The position numbers and the translations under genes are program-made. 64,000 nucleotides of DNA from the NCBI GenBank assembly GCA_937136395.1, contig CAKZOI010000022.1, positions 186,001 through 250,000 on the forward strand, written 5' to 3'. The notes below the pieces were generated by a model. The model saw nothing but the letters and a program-made list of their open reading frames with translations. It ran no database searches and had not been told where the DNA came from. Shown here piece after piece: positions 1 through 8,587 of this stretch. Numbering within the stretch: position 1 is the stretch's first letter; the number at the start of each line of letters is the position of its first letter. The stretch is from an uncultured Opitutia bacterium (GTDB taxonomy: Bacteria > Verrucomicrobiota > Verrucomicrobiia > Opitutales > Coraliomargaritaceae).

Positions 1-3000
1 GAAACGTTTATCAGACGATACACGTGGGTCTGTGACTGTAATACGTCCGAATGCATCCGGTGTCGGAGGGAAGTCGATACTTGAGTCAAATAGAATGGTC
101 GCGCTTGACCAATCGCTCAAATTGTCGGTCGATTCGATGATGACTGTAAGATCATGTCGTCCGCTTTCGAAAGGAATATCGATTCCAAAGCTTGAAGGAG
201 GTGAAAGGAGAATCGGCAAATAGCTGATCGCGCTATAACCGTCAGGCACTCCGAAAGCATAGCGAAGGAGGTTATTTACGCCTTCACCAAATGCATCTGC
301 TTGTGGGCCTGAGATCAAAGGGTTGGATAACTCTATTGCATTGAAGGTGGATTGCCGCCAAGCCTCGAAAGAAGTGGGTTCAGATGCTCCATTAGTTACC
401 TCCAAGATTTTAACTTGCTCAAATGGTGATGCTTGCCCGAGCGCTGCAGCAACTGAAGCGACCGTATAGTCTGGAGCAAGGCTCCACAACTGTCCCTCAA
501 ATGTGTGAGTTCCTGAGGGGTTCGGAATGAAGACTCGAATATTCGCAGACTGAATCGCGCTATAGAGATCTTTTGTGAAGGGGATGATGATGCCTCCTTG
601 TGATATGGCGCCTGGGTTTGCGGCGGCTCCAGTTAGGTAGAAATCGAGCCCGAGAATACCTGTTGGCGCATCCTCCAGAATCACGGTCGCATTGGTTGTG
701 GATGCAGTGTTGCCGAGCGTGGGAGCTCCGGCAGCACTAAACACGAAGGAATAGTGACTGGCGTTGGATGACGGTGCTTCTAACAAGGTTTGATTTAGAA
801 CGATCAAACCTTCGCCGCTAATAGCTGCGGTGCGGCCATGTCCCTTCAGTGTGGCAGTCGGCGATAGATGAATGGTCGACCCCAGTATGCCGCTGATCTC
901 AAGGGATCCGGTATCTACGTTGATTGGGTAGCTGTGTCCACTTTGGTCGCCACTTAAGATGAGCGTGCCACCGCCAGACTTAGTGAGTGGGAATGTGCCA
1001 GCAAGAGGCATTGAAAGTTCTAGTCGATTTGTGGCCTCGGAGACATGGATGTCTGCTGGGGCTATTAATTCGACAGGCGATGAGATGATTGCCGAGTTGT
1101 CTGTATTGCCAGGTTCGTAGCGTAGCGCACCTAGCTTTCCGTTATTTTGGTTGTCGGAAATTTCATCACCTCTTCCAAATCCTGAAAGATACAATGTGCC
1201 CCCAAAGGCGTAGTTTCTTGGTGGGTCTCCAATGCCAGTGCCAGAGGTGAGGCGTAGTTGTCCGCCGGGTAATGCAGTCACAGAACTGCTTAGTGAGGGC
1301 GTTGCTGGTTCTGAGATCCGAAGCACTCCGCGCTCAATTGTTGTCGCGCCCGTGTAATTTTTGCCACTGCCTGAGAGCGAGGCGATTCCAGAGCCTGATT
1401 TGATCAGGCCGCCAGGTCCAGTCCAGTCGCTACGTAGGCGTAGGGCTCCAAATTCGGGATCTCCAACGAGGTGTTCGACGTTCAGAGTTAAATCACTTGC
1501 CAGAATGGTTCCGGCTGCGACCTCAAGTTCAGCATAGCCTACACCGCTGCCTTTAACCTGTATCTCTGCATCGGTTCCTGATTCGGAGAAGGTCAACGTG
1601 TTACCACTGTCACGATCACGGACGCGGCTGCGATCTATCGTCGTTTCTAAGTCGAAAACCAAGCGATTGATCGTCACTGGATCGCGAAGGCTGACGCTGC
1701 GATTTCCTCCAGTAATACCTGGAATGACTGCAGTCTGCCCTGCACCGTTCGGGTAAGCTGCCGGTGAGCTGGACCAATTTGCGTCCTCTGTCCAATCCGC
1801 GGAGATCTGTGGCATGAAGGTTGGGTTCGCAAAGGGTAGGTTGAACTCGACATCAATCTCCGGGCTCCAGGTTCCAGATTGGCGCACGCGAGCACGCACT
1901 CGCGTGTCATCGGTTAAGGTAACGGCTCCAGAGTAGGTATTGCCGACGATTGCGCCACCTAGGGCTCGTGGGTCAGTGCCATCGGTGGTGTAGTAAATGG
2001 TGCCGCCACCGTTGGGGTTGCTTAAGGTCATTTGGAATCCTTGTGCAATAGTGCCACCGTGCTGATTGAAGCTTGGAGCAGTGACGGATGGCCAAGCGTT
2101 TTCCCCGCCTAATTGCGATAATAGTTCAGTAAAGCGCTTATTGTTCGCAATCCAAGTTGAGTGCCATGAGCCATTGAATGAATTGCCTGTTGTCTCGAGA
2201 ATGATCGGGGAGACCTCGTCTTTGAGTTCGTTGTAAGCGGCAGTGATATTTGAGGTAACGAGAGCGCCGTCATTATAGAGATGTTTCTGCGCTCGGTCTG
2301 CCATTCGGAGACGAAATTCGGGAGAATTTTTCAACAGGGTGTAGATGGCCTGAACATATTGATTGTTGGTCGTGTAGGCACTTGCGGTGGGGTAGCGACT
2401 GCTCGGCAATGTTAGATGCTCGGTGAACATATTTGTGGAAGAATTACGTTCTGAAAAACCGAAGGCTCCTTCAGCATCCCAGACATGGAATCTCCAACGA
2501 CCTAAGGAAGTGCGTTCACGAGAAGCAATCCAGTTATTATGAGGCCAGTCGCCCATGGCGGAGTAGGCATTGACGAGGATGTAATCGATGTAGTTATCGA
2601 CATCCAAATAGTCATGCACACCAGCATAACCGACTGTGGTGCTCAGGTCAGTCGTGCGGAGATAGTTAATCATCTTGTTCCAGTTGGTTGGGTCGCCACT
2701 GGCAAAGCTGTTTACTTGTTGAACGTCCCACGACTCATTGCTGTTGAAATGAGCCTGCAGGAAATTCTCTCGGACACGCTCGGCAGTGTTGTAGTAGCCT
2801 TTGTAGACACCGTTGATCCATAGTGTATGTATCGTGCCATAGCTGCCGATTTGCCCCGTGTTGATATAAAGTCGACGGATCAGTTCGTCTTTGATGAAGG
2901 GGTTGTGCCAGTCGTTTTTACCTGCACGAACTCGGAAACTGTCAAATGCAGTCACGCTGTAGCCATCAAAGAAGGGGTAGTTGATCGGGCGGTCGCCGAA

Positions 3001-5373
3001 GTCAGAGCGGAAGAATATATTGAGTGATGGCTTCTCAAATTTGGTGGCTGAATTTGAGTTCGATGTGAATTGCTGGTCGATCGGGTCGGTGATCTTGTAG
3101 CGTTGTCTGGTATGTCCACTGCCGGCAGTTCTCATGCCGAGTTCAGTGCGCAGGGGATCTCCGGAAAGTGGTAGATATTCGAGTGCCCCGTATTTTTCAT
3201 GGGCTCGTCCACGCGACATTGGGATGTTGAAATCAGTCGTGGCGCCAGTGGAGCTCCAAGATCCACTGCTGTAGGAGCCACCGTTAATGGCAAATACTCC
3301 TTCACCATTCGCCGGGCCTCCAGATGCATTTGAGCCGTAGAAGGTTTTTTCTGGGTCTCCGGATAAAATCATCGCTGGGATGCTTTGGTAGGCAGCACCT
3401 TGGTTGATCAGGTAGGTATGTGTAATGATATTTGATGGAATCGAGCCACTGAGGAAAGCTCTTGCACGAATCACGGTATTCGTTGTCACATTGATCGGAC
3501 TGCTGTAGACTGTGCCGTCTATTGGATCGGTGCCGTCTGTAGTGTAGCGAATGGTCGCGCCGGTAGTTGGACTCGTTAGAGTGATATTTTGCGAGGAGGC
3601 ATGGAATCCGCCTTCAGTGCTAAATACTGGTGGTTCTGGTGCAGTTCCTAGGGCGGGGCCGATATTTGCTGCGCCAGGTGTGCCGACTGAGAGATAGCCG
3701 AACGTGCCGTCAGATTGCCTGCCGTAAGTATAACGCCAGTTTTGTGTTGGATAGTCCGCGGCAAGTGTGTCTTCAACTGTTCCATCCGGGCGGGACAAGA
3801 CGACCTGTCCACCAGAAGCTGATAGCTTGAAACTGGTGTGGGCATAGCTAGTTCCATGGATCGCTGGTGTTAAATCTAAGTCACTGGCAATGACGACGTA
3901 GTAGCCATTGGCGGGGATCGATGTTCCTGCCGGAAAATTCCATTTCAGAGGTTCATCCGATTTATCACTGAGAAACCAACCATCGAGCGAAACTGGGCTG
4001 GCACTGGTATTGCGAATTTCGATCCAGTCATTTTCTGAGTCAGGCGGTTCTTCAATGGTGCCGATGTCGTCTTCTGAGTTTTCATCAATAGCACCTGCAG
4101 GTTCTGTGAGGCCGACGAAGTATTTAACCGGATCGGTCGGCGACACGATCGCCCGTGGGTTCGATCCTGTGGTGCTGAGTGTGACTTTGCCGATCAAGTC
4201 AGAACTGCTTACAGGCGAATTATGTAGCTGAATGCCGACAATGTTGTCTCCTGCAACAAGTACGTCTTTTGCTGCAGACAGGGTGATGGTTTGCGACCTA
4301 TTTTGATTGTTGCCACCATCTCCAGTCGCAGGATGACTCATATCTGCTTCTGTTGAGTGGCTGGTTGGAACGCCTGGGGTGCCGACATTGTCGCGAAACA
4401 CCTCGTTGCCATTGATGTAGACAATCATTCCGTCGTCGAAGTCGACTTCAAGTGACAGCGGAAATGAGGAATCGGCTTCTGCTTGCGTGACTGTAAATTG
4501 ATTTCGGACGTAGACAGATGGTGTGATGTATCTCATCTCGGCAGTCAGATCCACTCCAAGTATATAGTGTGGAGGGTTGGCAGTCTCATAACCGACAGGC
4601 CCGACACCAGAGATCCAGGTAGAGTCGTTGAAGGCCAGCGTGGCCCATTCGACATCCGGAGAATCCTGAACACCGTTTAAAACTTGCTGATAATCGACCA
4701 ATCCTCCCGAAGGCTCCGCCAGTCCAGCGAAGTATTGCCACGAGCCTTCTCCGTTTACGATAGTGGTTCCTGATGCGAGTTTGAGATCCGCATCCATGAG
4801 TAGGGTGCGATCGGTTGAGGAACGGTTATGCACTTGAATGGCGAGAATATTGTCGCCGGACTGAAGAAGTGAACTCGCGACACCTAAATCAATCGTTTCC
4901 AGACTGGTGCTGGTATGTGTGAGGAAGGAAGCTTGGTCGCGGTATGCAAACATGCCGTTCAACCCCATTGAGCGCCGTGCAACTTCGACTCCATTGATAA
5001 ATGCAATAAAACCGTCATTGTAGCGAACTGCCAACTGGAGCGTGCTTCCGCTTGCGGCATTTCCCGTGGATACAGAGAACGTCTTCCGCAGGTAGAGGCT
5101 GGGTGTCTGTCCTTGAACGTCGTCCGTAACATTCGTCCCTAGAGTCACTCCTGATAGGCTACCAAATCCAAAAGGTCCGACGCCAGATTTCCATTTTGAA
5201 TCATCGTAATCAGCTGATTGCCAAGGGATTGTGTTGCCAGCACGGGGATATTTTCCAGGCTCTCGAACTAATAGCCGATCGGAATTCGTGGCGGAAAACT
5301 CGTTGATTAGCAGTTGTGCTTCGCAACTTAGGAGGGCAGAGAGAAATAATAGGGGCAGGAGTAGGGCTTTCAT
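1..5373 (-). CDS. Giant secreted CotH-kinase protein with lamin-tail and autotransporter-type repeats (3' end off window)
   Basis: The frame is open from an ATG at 5373 to the left edge (at least 1791 codons); the stop is outside the window. Residues 1-20 are a signal peptide (MKALLLPLLFLSALLSCEAQ). Two similar beta-sandwich repeats of about 200 residues follow, each with a DDG(F/M)I.(F/Y)ING.EV core. A lamin-tail domain (NDWIEIRNTSASPVSLDGWF) is near residue 430, chitobiase-C-terminal-like modules (IRYTTDGTDP, IYYTTDGTDP) near 600 and 1105, and a CotH domain at about 690-1090, including WHNPFIKDEL and the acidic WDAEGAFGF motif that resembles the metal-binding motif of CotH kinases. Residues from about 1230 on are Gly/Ser/Thr-rich beta repeats of the autotransporter-associated type. 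CotH of Bacillus phosphorylates coat proteins; here the role is unknown. It is divergent from the VTC operon, a partnership seen in other bacteria. Probably extracellular or surface-bound. Confidence 0.9.
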   Translation of the reverse strand, partial: MKALLLPLLFLSALLSCEAQLLINEFSATNSDRLLVREPGKYPRAGNTIPWQSADYDDSKWKSGVGPFGFGSLSGVTLGTNVTDDVQGQTPSLYLRKTFSVSTGNAASGSTLQLAVRYNDGFIAFINGVEVARRSMGLNGMFAYRDQASFLTHTSTSLETIDLGVASSLLQSGDNILAIQVHNRSSTDRTLLMDADLKLASGTTIVNGEGSWQYFAGLAEPSGGLVDYQQVLNGVQDSPDVEWATLAFNDSTWISGVGPVGYETANPPHYILGVDLTAEMRYITPSVYVRNQFTVTQAEADSSFPLSLEVDFDDGMIVYINGNEVFRDNVGTPGVPTSHSTEADMSHPATGDGGNNQNRSQTITLSAAKDVLVAGDNIVGIQLHNSPVSSSDLIGKVTLSTTGSNPRAIVSPTDPVKYFVGLTEPAGAIDENSEDDIGTIEEPPDSENDWIEIRNTSASPVSLDGWFLSDKSDEPLKWNFPAGTSIPANGYYVVIASDLDLTPAIHGTSYAHTSFKLSASGGQVVLSRPDGTVEDTLAADYPTQNWRYTYGRQSDGTFGYLSVGTPGAANIGPALGTAPEPPVFSTEGGFHASSQNITLTSPTTGATIRYTTDGTDPIDGTVYSSPINVTTNTVIRARAFLSGSIPSNIITHTYLINQGAAYQSIPAMILSGDPEKTFYGSNASGGPANGEGVFAINGGSYSSGSWSSTGATTDFNIPMSRGRAHEKYGALEYLPLSGDPLRTELGMRTAGSGHTRQRYKITDPIDQQFTSNSNSATKFEKPSLNIFFRSDFGDRPINYPFFDGYSVTAFDSFRVRAGKNDWHNPFIKDELIRRLYINTGQIGSYGTIHTLWINGVYKGYYNTAERVRENFLQAHFNSNESWDVQQVNSFASGDPTNWNKMINYLRTTDLSTTVGYAGVHDYLDVDNYIDYILVNAYSAMGDWPHNNWIASRERTSLGRWRFHVWDAEGAFGFSERNSSTNMFTEHLTLPSSRYPTASAYTTNNQYVQAIYTLLKNSPEFRLRMADRAQKHLYNDGALVTSNITAAYNELKDEVSPIILETTGNSFNGSWHSTWIANNKRFTELLSQLGGENAWPSVTAPSFNQHGGTIAQGFQMTLSNPNGGGTIYYTTDGTDPRALGGAIVGNTYSGAVTLTDDTRVRARVRQSGTWSPEIDVEFNLPFANPTFMPQISADWTEDANWSSSPAAYPNGAGQTAVIPGITGGNRSVSLRDPVTINRLVFDLETTIDRSRVRDRDSGNTLTFSESGTDAEIQVKGSGVGYAELEVAAGTILASDLTLNVEHLVGDPEFGALRLRSDWTGPGGLIKSGSGIASLSGSGKNYTGATTIERGVLRISEPATPSLSSSVTALPGGQLRLTSGTGIGDPPRNYAFGGTLYLSGFGRGDEISDNQNNGKLGALRYEPGNTDNSAIISSPVELIAPADIHVSEATNRLELSMPLAGTFPLTKSGGGTLILSGDQSGHSYPINVDTGSLEISGILGSTIHLSPTATLKGHGRTAAISGEGLIVLNQTLLEAPSSNASHYSFVFSAAGAPTLGNTASTTNATVILEDAPTGILGLDFYLTGAAANPGAISQGGIIIPFTKDLYSAIQSANIRVFIPNPSGTHTFEGQLWSLAPDYTVASVAAALGQASPFEQVKILEVTNGASEPTSFEAWRQSTFNAIELSNPLISGPQADAFGEGVNNLLRYAFGVPDGYSAISYLPILLSPPSSFGIDIPFESGRHDLTVIIESTDNLSDWSSATILFDSSIDFPPTPDAFGRITVTDPRVSSDKRF

Positions 5374-5384
5374 ATAAAGTGTTG

Positions 5385-5411
5385 TTGTATACGGGAGATC
5401 CTTTGTATACG
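5385..5411. promoter_or_regulatory. Twin TTGTATACG direct repeats upstream of the cotH-like gene
   Basis: TTGTATACG occurs at 5385-5393 and again at 5403-5411, 18 bp apart start to start and ending 12 bp before the ATG of the CotH gene. Each copy contains the self-complementary GTATAC. The spacing is compatible with an operator for a dimeric regulator, or with the leader of the transcript. No promoter was assigned with confidence. Confidence 0.3.
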
Positions 5412-5904
5412 AATGAGTAGAGGTTAACTTGGTTAAATTTTTGTTCTCAGATAATTAGTGAGAATGTTCAGGATCTATATGTAACACCTTGGTTATTAGG
5501 ATAGTAGGTGGTCGATGGTGTATTAGGTATGTTCAGTCAATAGCACTAGCCGGCTAATCGCAACTCAATGAGGCTTTTTGTGCGATGACAGTGAGTTGCC
5601 TTTGGGCTTTTCTGAATACGAGAGTTTTACGCTTCTGAAGAATGCCTTCCTTAGGGTTTCGACTTAATTTAAATAACTGTGGGATAAAAAACTGCAGATA
5701 GCATGATTTGCAGTGTGCAAAACTCTTTGTTTAAATTCAATATCAATAAACTGAAAAGATGTTGACCAATGCACTAAGGTGGGGTGGATTCTTCAGTTTG
5801 CTTGGTCCCTAGCCAATGAACACTACCCTACACCTCGTTCCCTAGCGAGTTTTACTTTGTCAAATATCCCTACAATAAACCCGAGTGGCGAATCGCTTGC
5901 GAGT
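5412..5904. other. Divergent intergenic region, no gene seen
   Basis: AT-rich spacer between the leftward CotH gene and the rightward VTC operon. It must hold promoters for both, but none stands out by eye. An in-frame GTG at 5779 would lengthen the VTC protein by 42 residues; that stretch is not protein-like and was left out. Confidence 0.5.
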
Positions 5905-6738
5905 ATGCAACCGAAGCGTGTGCCTGCGTTTAATTTTGGGGATGATCGTCGCATTGAGCGGCACGAGGCCAAATATGTAGTGCCGTATGTATTATTACCT
6001 GAGATACGTCGCGCATTGTCACCCTATGTCATTCCAGATAAGCATGGAGTCGGGGAGTTTCCGCGATATTTAGTGCGAACAATACAGCTCGATAGTCGAG
6101 ACCTTTCCTTACATTATGCGAAGGAGGTCGAGAAGTTGAATCGTTTTAAACTGCGTATCCGAACGTATGGCACTGATGGTAAGGCACCTTATTTTGTTGA
6201 GATTAAGCGCAAAATTGGTGAAGTGATCGTCAAGTCTCGCACGATTCTGAGTGCTAAAGATTACGACACTGAATTGTTTACCAATCCACGTAAATATGTG
6301 TCCTTTAATAATGAAAAAGAGCACATGAACTATCTGGATTTTGTGCGCTTAACGCAACAGATCGGAGCCCAGCCTGTTTTAATGATTCAGTATAATCGCG
6401 AGTCATACATGGGCAAGGTAGAGGATTATGCCCGAGTGACTTTTGATACGGACATTCGTTATCAAATGACATCAAGCTACGATTTCAGCAAGGTGAATGG
6501 CCGTAAGTGGAGGCATGTGGATACCTGCACGGGATTACGTTCTGACTATCCTGCTTTTGTTTTAGAATTGAAAAGCAAGATGGGGATACCGCGCTGGCTT
6601 ATGGATATTGTTCGTAATTTCAATTTGGTGCGCACCGGATTTTGCAAATATTCAGCAGCCTTGCGTCTGGAATCGTTAAGTGCTGGTTTCCAGTATTCGG
6701 ATACTGGTGAGAACTGCACGCCGGATTCTAAGTGGTAA
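5905..6738 (+). CDS. VTC-domain (polyphosphate polymerase-like) protein
   Basis: A 277-residue protein from ATG 5905, which starts just before the domain. It shows VTC-domain landmarks: basic RHEAKYVV at about 19-26, KLRIRTYG near 82, YFVEIKRK (acidic plus basic residues lining the tunnel) near 95, and a C-terminal ELKSKMGIPRWL...KYSAAL segment. In yeast Vtc4 this fold makes polyphosphate from ATP; in bacteria the domain is annotated as polyphosphate polymerase-like, usually without biochemical proof. No membrane segment, so probably cytoplasmic. It is first in a run with DUF4956, an adaptor and a TolC protein, spaced 18, 4 and 15 bp. The first-ORF start at GTG 5779 is possible but less likely. 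Family assignment is firm; the polymerase activity is inferred. Confidence 0.88.
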   Translation: MQPKRVPAFNFGDDRRIERHEAKYVVPYVLLPEIRRALSPYVIPDKHGVGEFPRYLVRTIQLDSRDLSLHYAKEVEKLNRFKLRIRTYGTDGKAPYFVEIKRKIGEVIVKSRTILSAKDYDTELFTNPRKYVSFNNEKEHMNYLDFVRLTQQIGAQPVLMIQYNRESYMGKVEDYARVTFDTDIRYQMTSSYDFSKVNGRKWRHVDTCTGLRSDYPAFVLELKSKMGIPRWLMDIVRNFNLVRTGFCKYSAALRLESLSAGFQYSDTGENCTPDSKW

Positions 6739-6756
6739 CATTTTTTATTAATATTT

Positions 6757-7440
6757 ATGGAAGACCTACAAACTCTACTCGGCCCCAACCGATTACTTAA
6801 CCTCAGTGAAGTGCTTGTGGCATTTTCGGTAGCCTTTGTGCTGAGCTCGATTGTTACAGCCGTCTATCGAATGACGCACCACGGACTCTCGTATTCCCGA
6901 TTGTTTGTGCAGGCGATGCAACTTGGTTCGATCACATCATGTATGATGATCATGGTGATTGGTAACAACCTTGCCAGGGGCTTAGGCATTCTTGGCGCCT
7001 TGGCGATTATTCGTTTCCGCACACCGGTGCGTGATCCGCGAGATATGGTGTTTTTGTTTTCCTGCTTAGCAATTGGGATTGGGTGCGGCGCGCGTGTTTT
7101 TGCTGTCGCGACCGTAGGTGCATTGTTTTTCAGCGCAGTGGCACTTTATTTATACAAAGCGCCGTTTTCGGCACAGAGTGAATTCGAAGGATTGCTCCGC
7201 TTTTTATTACCACCTAATTCAAAATCGCATCAACACGTTCAAGAGGTCTTTTCGGAGCACTTAAGTTCGGCGACTTTGATTGCAATCCGTGAAGCCGCGC
7301 AGGGGGATCTACTTGAATATTCCTATCAGACGCGCTTGCTGAATGTTGATTCGCAGCAAAAACTCATGGAAGCCATTCAAGCACTTCCCGATGTCGAAGA
7401 GCCTAGCCTTTTGATGCAACGTTCAACTGTAGAGATTTAA
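6757..7440 (+). CDS. DUF4956 integral membrane protein
   Basis: A 227-residue protein with about four hydrophobic segments between residues 18 and 135 and a soluble C-terminal tail of about 90 residues. The conserved block GILGALAIIRFRTPVRDPRD joins two membrane segments and is the DUF4956 hallmark. This family regularly sits next to VTC-domain genes and, in some genomes, CotH genes. Its biochemical role is unknown; as the only multi-pass inner-membrane protein of this operon it is the natural candidate for a channel or membrane anchor for whatever VTC makes. That role is inference. Starts ATG 6757, 18 bp after the VTC stop. Confidence 0.85.
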   Translation: MEDLQTLLGPNRLLNLSEVLVAFSVAFVLSSIVTAVYRMTHHGLSYSRLFVQAMQLGSITSCMMIMVIGNNLARGLGILGALAIIRFRTPVRDPRDMVFLFSCLAIGIGCGARVFAVATVGALFFSAVALYLYKAPFSAQSEFEGLLRFLLPPNSKSHQHVQEVFSEHLSSATLIAIREAAQGDLLEYSYQTRLLNVDSQQKLMEAIQALPDVEEPSLLMQRSTVEI

Positions 7441-7444
7441 GTTC

Positions 7445-8572
7445 ATGACGACTCAAAATAAAATTTCTCATGTGACTCAGTATCGTCGTCCATGGTGGAA
7501 GGGGATCAGCCAATGGTGGCCATTATTGGTATTTGTCGCATTCATCTTGATTGCCGTAGCACTCTATTCAAATGGTGGTAAATACCGAGTGATCACTGGC
7601 ACGGCCGAGCGTGTTGTTGAAACGATTTCACCTTTGGAAACTGCACGAATCGTAAAGGTTCACGTGAAAGTGGGAGATCGTGTGGAGGCAGGCGATATCA
7701 TTGCGCAGTTAGATACAGCGATCATTGATGCAGAGAGCGCTGTCTTAAAAGAGCGCATCATACAATCGCGCCTCGAATCACAATTGGAGCAACTCACGTT
7801 GGAACGTCAGTTTGCATCTGCACATCAAGAAGCGCAGCAAGCTCTACGGGATGCGCAGATGCAGTTTAAAATTGATACAGTGGAGCATGACGCGCTTGTA
7901 GAGGAGATCGCTCGCTTAGAGCCGCTTCTTCAGCAGCAGTTAATTGATGCGGGTGTATTGGTGGCTAAGAAAGCGCGTGAGCGGGTGCTGCGGGAAATCC
8001 TCACTTTATCTCCAGACAATATCGCCGCTTTACAGGCTCAAGTGCAGCGCTCGGAATTACAGAAACAATCGGCTCTTGCACGTTTGAAGGAAATGGAAGC
8101 CTTAGTCGATTCGAATGCTGAGGATCAACAAGAAGCGGTCAACTTGGTCAATATCCGTAAAGATGGGTATACCTTGAGGGCGCTTCAAAGCGGAGTCATT
8201 TCAGAGGTGGAGGGTCGCGCTGGAGACGTCGTCGAAGCGGGTGCAAGAATTGCAACTATTTTGATTGATGGGCCTTCTCGAATTGTCGGTTTTTTGACGG
8301 AAAATAATTTAAGCTCTGTGGCGATTGGCACACCTGCAAATATCTATCCGACTGCCTCGGTAAGAGATGTCGGTGTCGTTCAAGCGCACGTCGTTCAGGT
8401 CAGTCCTGCAGTATATTCATTGCCTGAGCGAGTCAGTCCGATTCGTGGGCAAGTCGTGCGCGGGCGCCGCGTGATATTGGCGCTTGAGGACGAGGTTCAA
8501 CTCGTGCCTGGCGAGACGGTTTCGATTGAAATCGAATCGAGCTTATTTGAGCCCGTCTCAGTTACCGATTAA
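7445..8572 (+). CDS. HlyD-type periplasmic adaptor (membrane fusion protein)
   Basis: A 375-residue protein with a short cytoplasmic N-terminus, one membrane anchor at about 25-42, a lipoyl-like half-motif (KVHVKVGDRVEAGDIIAQLD) near 75-95, a long coiled-coil hairpin from about 95 to 235, the second lipoyl half (ALQSGVISEVEGRAGDVVEAG) near 245, and a beta-barrel C-terminus. This is the usual layout of adaptors that link an inner-membrane transporter to a TolC protein. The gene begins 4 bp after the DUF4956 stop and is followed by a TolC gene. No ABC, RND or MFS transporter lies in the operon, so its inner-membrane partner may be DUF4956 or a protein encoded elsewhere. Confidence 0.88.
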   Translation: MTTQNKISHVTQYRRPWWKGISQWWPLLVFVAFILIAVALYSNGGKYRVITGTAERVVETISPLETARIVKVHVKVGDRVEAGDIIAQLDTAIIDAESAVLKERIIQSRLESQLEQLTLERQFASAHQEAQQALRDAQMQFKIDTVEHDALVEEIARLEPLLQQQLIDAGVLVAKKARERVLREILTLSPDNIAALQAQVQRSELQKQSALARLKEMEALVDSNAEDQQEAVNLVNIRKDGYTLRALQSGVISEVEGRAGDVVEAGARIATILIDGPSRIVGFLTENNLSSVAIGTPANIYPTASVRDVGVVQAHVVQVSPAVYSLPERVSPIRGQVVRGRRVILALEDEVQLVPGETVSIEIESSLFEPVSVTD

Positions 8573-8587
8573 GCTATTTTCTGCTTT

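Noticed and set aside
2539-3027. Open frames on the plus strand opposite the CotH gene, up to 107 residues
   Set aside because: They lie antisense to a long gene with recognisable domains, have no family features and no ribosome-binding site.
5779-5904. N-terminal extension of the VTC protein from GTG 5779
   Set aside because: The 42 extra residues are not protein-like, precede the domain and would use a rare start; ATG 5905 is simpler.
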